A stretch of 64,000 bases of DNA, taken from JACMLD01 sp038207265. Lineage in GTDB: Bacteria > Bacteroidota > Bacteroidia > Chitinophagales > Chitinophagaceae. Below, one piece after another: positions 61,741-64,000 of this stretch; the first letter of the stretch is position 1; each line of letters begins with the position of its first letter. The notes under the pieces were generated by a model. It had not been told where the DNA came from and searched no databases. It saw nothing but the letters and a program-made list of their open reading frames with translations. The DNA is taken from assembly GCA_038207265.1 (NCBI GenBank), contig JBBQZZ010000019.1, positions 1 through 64,000 on the forward strand. The letters are read 5' to 3'. Made by a program: the position numbers and the translations under genes.

Positions 61741-62098
61741 ATAACTTTATTTCTGGTATTAAAATTACAGGATTACCCTTCAATTTATGAATTGTTATCT
61801 AACCTAACAGTTTAGCCGTTTAAAAAGATTTACCCTGGAAAGTAATTAGCATTTTTTTACAGCTTGCCGGTGAACTTTGCTGCTCTTATATCTGAATTGC
61901 ATAAAAAAACGAATGAATGGTTTTTCGGTATACCTTTGTACCAGCGTCAGGACTCAAATCCTGACGCGTTTGTTATTAAGAAAGGATGAAACGAACAGTT
62001 GATAGTATTGAGAACGTACAAGTGTGCAGACAGACTGGCTCAAAATCTTTGTCAAACACACATCACAATCTTAAACCCTAATTAATAATTTCTCCATC
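61741..62098. other. divergent intergenic region with promoter and hairpin upstream of kup
   Basis: About 360 bases separate the unknown secreted protein from kup. It holds an exact -7 element at 61931-61938 and a strong hairpin at 61944-61967. No gene is seen. A short tract AAAGCTG... is not repeated. Confidence 0.5.
61931..61967 (+). promoter_or_regulatory. kup promoter element and 5'-end hairpin
   Basis: TACCTTTG at 61931-61938 matches TAnnTTTG. Six bases later a perfect 9-bp stem forms from GCGTCAGGA (61944-61952) and TCCTGACGC (61959-61967) around CTCAAA. If transcription starts at the usual distance from the -7 element, the hairpin is at the very 5' end of the kup transcript. Confidence 0.45.
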
Positions 62099-64000
62099 GT
62101 GAGCAAACACATTAACATTAATAAAGTAAGTGCGGCAGGTTTAATTGTAGCGTTAGGAATTATTTACGGCGATATAGGAACATCTCCCCTCTATGTTCTC
62201 AATGCCATTACCAAAGGAAAAATTATTACAGAAGACCTGATTATAGGAAGCCTTTCCTGTATTATCTGGACACTTACATTACAAACCACTTTAAAATACG
62301 TTATCCTTACCCTCAAAGCAGACAACCGTGGGGAGGGTGGAATATTTTCTTTGTTTGCATTGGTACGCCGGCAGAAAAAATGGCTCGTACTACCTGCTAT
62401 GATTGGTGGAGCGGCACTGCTGGCTGACGGTATTATTACACCTCCCATTTCCGTTACATCCGCGGTAGAAGGTTTGAGAAATATTCCCAGGCTTGAAAAC
62501 ATTGAAACCAATACCATCATTTTTATTGTACTGGGTATTTTAACGATTTTGTTTTTTTTGCAGCAATTTGGAACAGCTTCCATTGGAAAAATTTTCGGCC
62601 CTATAATGATGGTATGGTTTGGCATGATGGCCGTTTTGGGTATCATTCACCTGCACGAAGACTTTTCTATTTTTAAAGCGTTGAGCCCACACTATGCTAT
62701 TAAATTACTTACCCAGTATAAAAACGGATTCTGGATACTGGGAGGCGTCTTCCTATGTACAACGGGTGCTGAAGCTTTGTATAGTGACCTGGGTCATTGC
62801 GGCAGGAACAATATCCGTTACTCCTGGATATTTGTGAAATCCTGTCTCATATTGAACTACCTGGGCCAGGGCGCATGGTTATTGACTCAACATAATGGAG
62901 ATAAGATTACAGAAAAAATGATTGGTGAAGGATTCAATCCTTTTTACGGCGTAATGCCAGAATGGTTTGTAATACCGGGAATCATTATTGCAACAGCTGC
63001 CGCCATCATTGCCAGCCAGGCGTTGATAAGTGGTTCGTTTACTTTGATCAGCGAAGCCATGCGATTGAATCTATGGCCCAAAATGAAAGTGGTTTTTCCA
63101 ACGGAAGAACGCGGACAAATCTATATTCCTGGAATCAACTTTCTATTGTTCTTCGGTTGCTGTGGTATCGTTTTGCATTTCAGGGAATCAACCAATATGG
63201 AAGCAGCATACGGACTTGCCATCACTTTGTGTATGATAGCAACTTCTATTCTATTTTCCAATTATCTTGTTACAAAAAGAGCAGCTTCCTACTTAATTTA
63301 CCTGTACCTGATGGTTTATTTTACCATTGAGTCCAGTTTCCTCTTTGCAAACCTGGATAAATTTCCACATGGTGGTTATGTAGCATTGCTGGTAGGTGGT
63401 GTACTGTTTGCAATTATGTATATCTGGTACAGGAGCCGGAAGATCAAGAATCGTTATGTGGAATTTGTACGCTTAGAACATTATATACCGCAGATCCAGG
63501 AATTAAGCAACGATAAAAGCGTTCCAAAATACGCCACGCACCTGGTGTACATGACCAGTGCCAATAATCCCAAGGAAATTGAACATAAAATCATTTATTC
63601 CATTCTCAATAAAAAACCGAAACGTTCCGATATTTACTGGTTTGTGCATGTAGATACTGTTGATGACCCTTACACCAGTGAATATAATGTTGAACATATT
63701 ATACCCAATGATATTATACGTGTTGAGTTTAAACTGGGATTCAGGATGGAACCCAAGATTAATATTATGTTTAGAAAAGTGGTAGAAGACCTTGTTCAAA
63801 ATAAGGAAGTAAATATTACGAGCCGCTATGAAAGCTTAGAACGCAATAATGTGGTGGGTGATTTTCAATTTATAGTGATGGAGAAATACCTTAGCCAGGA
63901 CAATGAACTACCCTTCTTTGAAAGAGTGATTATGAAATTATATTTCTGGCTGAAAGAATGGAGTTTATCGGAAGAGCGTGGCTTTGGTCTTGATCCTTCC
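62099..64000 (+). CDS. kup: KUP-family potassium transporter, 3' end beyond window
   Basis: Potassium uptake permease; 634 residues are visible and the frame is open at the right edge. A GTG at 62099 gives MSKHININKVSAAGLIVALGIIYGDIGTSPLYVL, with the family signature GDIGTSPLY. Further family segments are NRGEGGIFSLFALVR, LLADGIITPPISVTSAVEG and TGAEALYSDLGHCG. About twelve membrane helices are followed by the usual soluble C-terminal domain. It works as a proton-coupled K+ importer in the inner membrane. The leader has a prominent hairpin. Confidence 0.94.
   Translation, partial: MSKHININKVSAAGLIVALGIIYGDIGTSPLYVLNAITKGKIITEDLIIGSLSCIIWTLTLQTTLKYVILTLKADNRGEGGIFSLFALVRRQKKWLVLPAMIGGAALLADGIITPPISVTSAVEGLRNIPRLENIETNTIIFIVLGILTILFFLQQFGTASIGKIFGPIMMVWFGMMAVLGIIHLHEDFSIFKALSPHYAIKLLTQYKNGFWILGGVFLCTTGAEALYSDLGHCGRNNIRYSWIFVKSCLILNYLGQGAWLLTQHNGDKITEKMIGEGFNPFYGVMPEWFVIPGIIIATAAAIIASQALISGSFTLISEAMRLNLWPKMKVVFPTEERGQIYIPGINFLLFFGCCGIVLHFRESTNMEAAYGLAITLCMIATSILFSNYLVTKRAASYLIYLYLMVYFTIESSFLFANLDKFPHGGYVALLVGGVLFAIMYIWYRSRKIKNRYVEFVRLEHYIPQIQELSNDKSVPKYATHLVYMTSANNPKEIEHKIIYSILNKKPKRSDIYWFVHVDTVDDPYTSEYNVEHIIPNDIIRVEFKLGFRMEPKINIMFRKVVEDLVQNKEVNITSRYESLERNNVVGDFQFIVMEKYLSQDNELPFFERVIMKLYFWLKEWSLSEERGFGLDPS

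Noticed and set aside
28523..62027. The 12-mer GTACAAGTGTGC at 28523-28534 and 62016-62027, both upstream of genes
   Set aside because: In 64 kb on the order of a hundred pairs of identical 12-mers are expected by chance, and flanks do not align beyond short scattered matches.
62000..62098. A potassium or c-di-AMP riboswitch in front of kup
   Set aside because: No ydaO/kimA-type or other riboswitch core is recognisable; only a simple hairpin is present.
1..64000. tRNA, rRNA, CRISPR arrays, insertion sequences and prophage genes
   Set aside because: None was recognised on reading both strands; small RNAs without conserved motifs cannot be excluded.

Overview
The window comes from a Bacteroidota chromosome, most likely a member of the Chitinophagales/Chitinophagaceae. 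The support is gene content (DUF4293-like, DUF6427-like, PepSY-like and carboxypeptidase-regulatory-domain proteins, fused MaeB, MlaE/MlaF), few recognisable Shine-Dalgarno sites, several TAnnTTTG-type promoter elements and a GC content that looks near 40%. No rRNA, tRNA, CRISPR array, intact insertion sequence or prophage was recognised.

Positions 1-26186 are dominated by a Wzy-dependent surface polysaccharide locus. A divergent, edge-truncated secreted protein (1-575) is followed by an outer-membrane export lipoprotein (Wza-like), a Wzc-like co-polymerase with tyrosine-kinase domain, a Wzx-like flippase, a Wzy-like polymerase, five GT2/GT4 glycosyltransferases, a GT-C enzyme, three left-handed beta-helix acyltransferases, two sugar-nucleotide modules (Gfo/Idh + acetyltransferase + DegT aminotransferase + PglD/NeuD-like; SDR + DegT + Gfo/Idh + aldo/keto-reductase-like) and finally the WcaJ-type initiating phosphoglycosyltransferase. 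A DPM1/ArnC-like GT2 and an ArnE/F-like small flippase inside the locus suggest that one sugar is added in the periplasm from a lipid carrier by the GT-C enzyme.

Positions 26187-44620 are mixed housekeeping and accessory genes: a remnant of a sugar-phosphate isomerase, a secreted carboxylesterase, maeB, mlaE-mlaF, a NatA/NatB-like ABC exporter, a patatin phospholipase, a coiled-coil envelope protein preceded by two BlaI-like dyads, an AhpD-like/DoxX/EamA-cupin operon, a nitronate monooxygenase, a sugar nucleotidyltransferase and glyA.

Positions 44600-50240 (minus strand) hold the most interesting unit: a compact four-gene operon encoding an ECF-like sigma factor, a membrane anti-sigma-like protein with a periplasmic TPR tail, a subtilisin-family lipoprotein with intact Asp/His/Ser triad, and an exported TPR-CHAT (caspase-like) protein with intact His/Cys dyad and a C-terminal membrane anchor. 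I infer an envelope-sensing proteolytic sigma-release system.

Positions 50460-64000 contain a PepSY-like protein, a DUF4293-like protein, a UvrA-family protein with an atypical first zinc finger, a second ECF sigma factor, DsbD with a degenerate N-terminal domain beside a stand-alone DsbD-alpha with intact cysteines, purQ, a DUF6427-like membrane protein, a large unknown secreted protein and the 5' part of a kup potassium transporter cut by the window edge.
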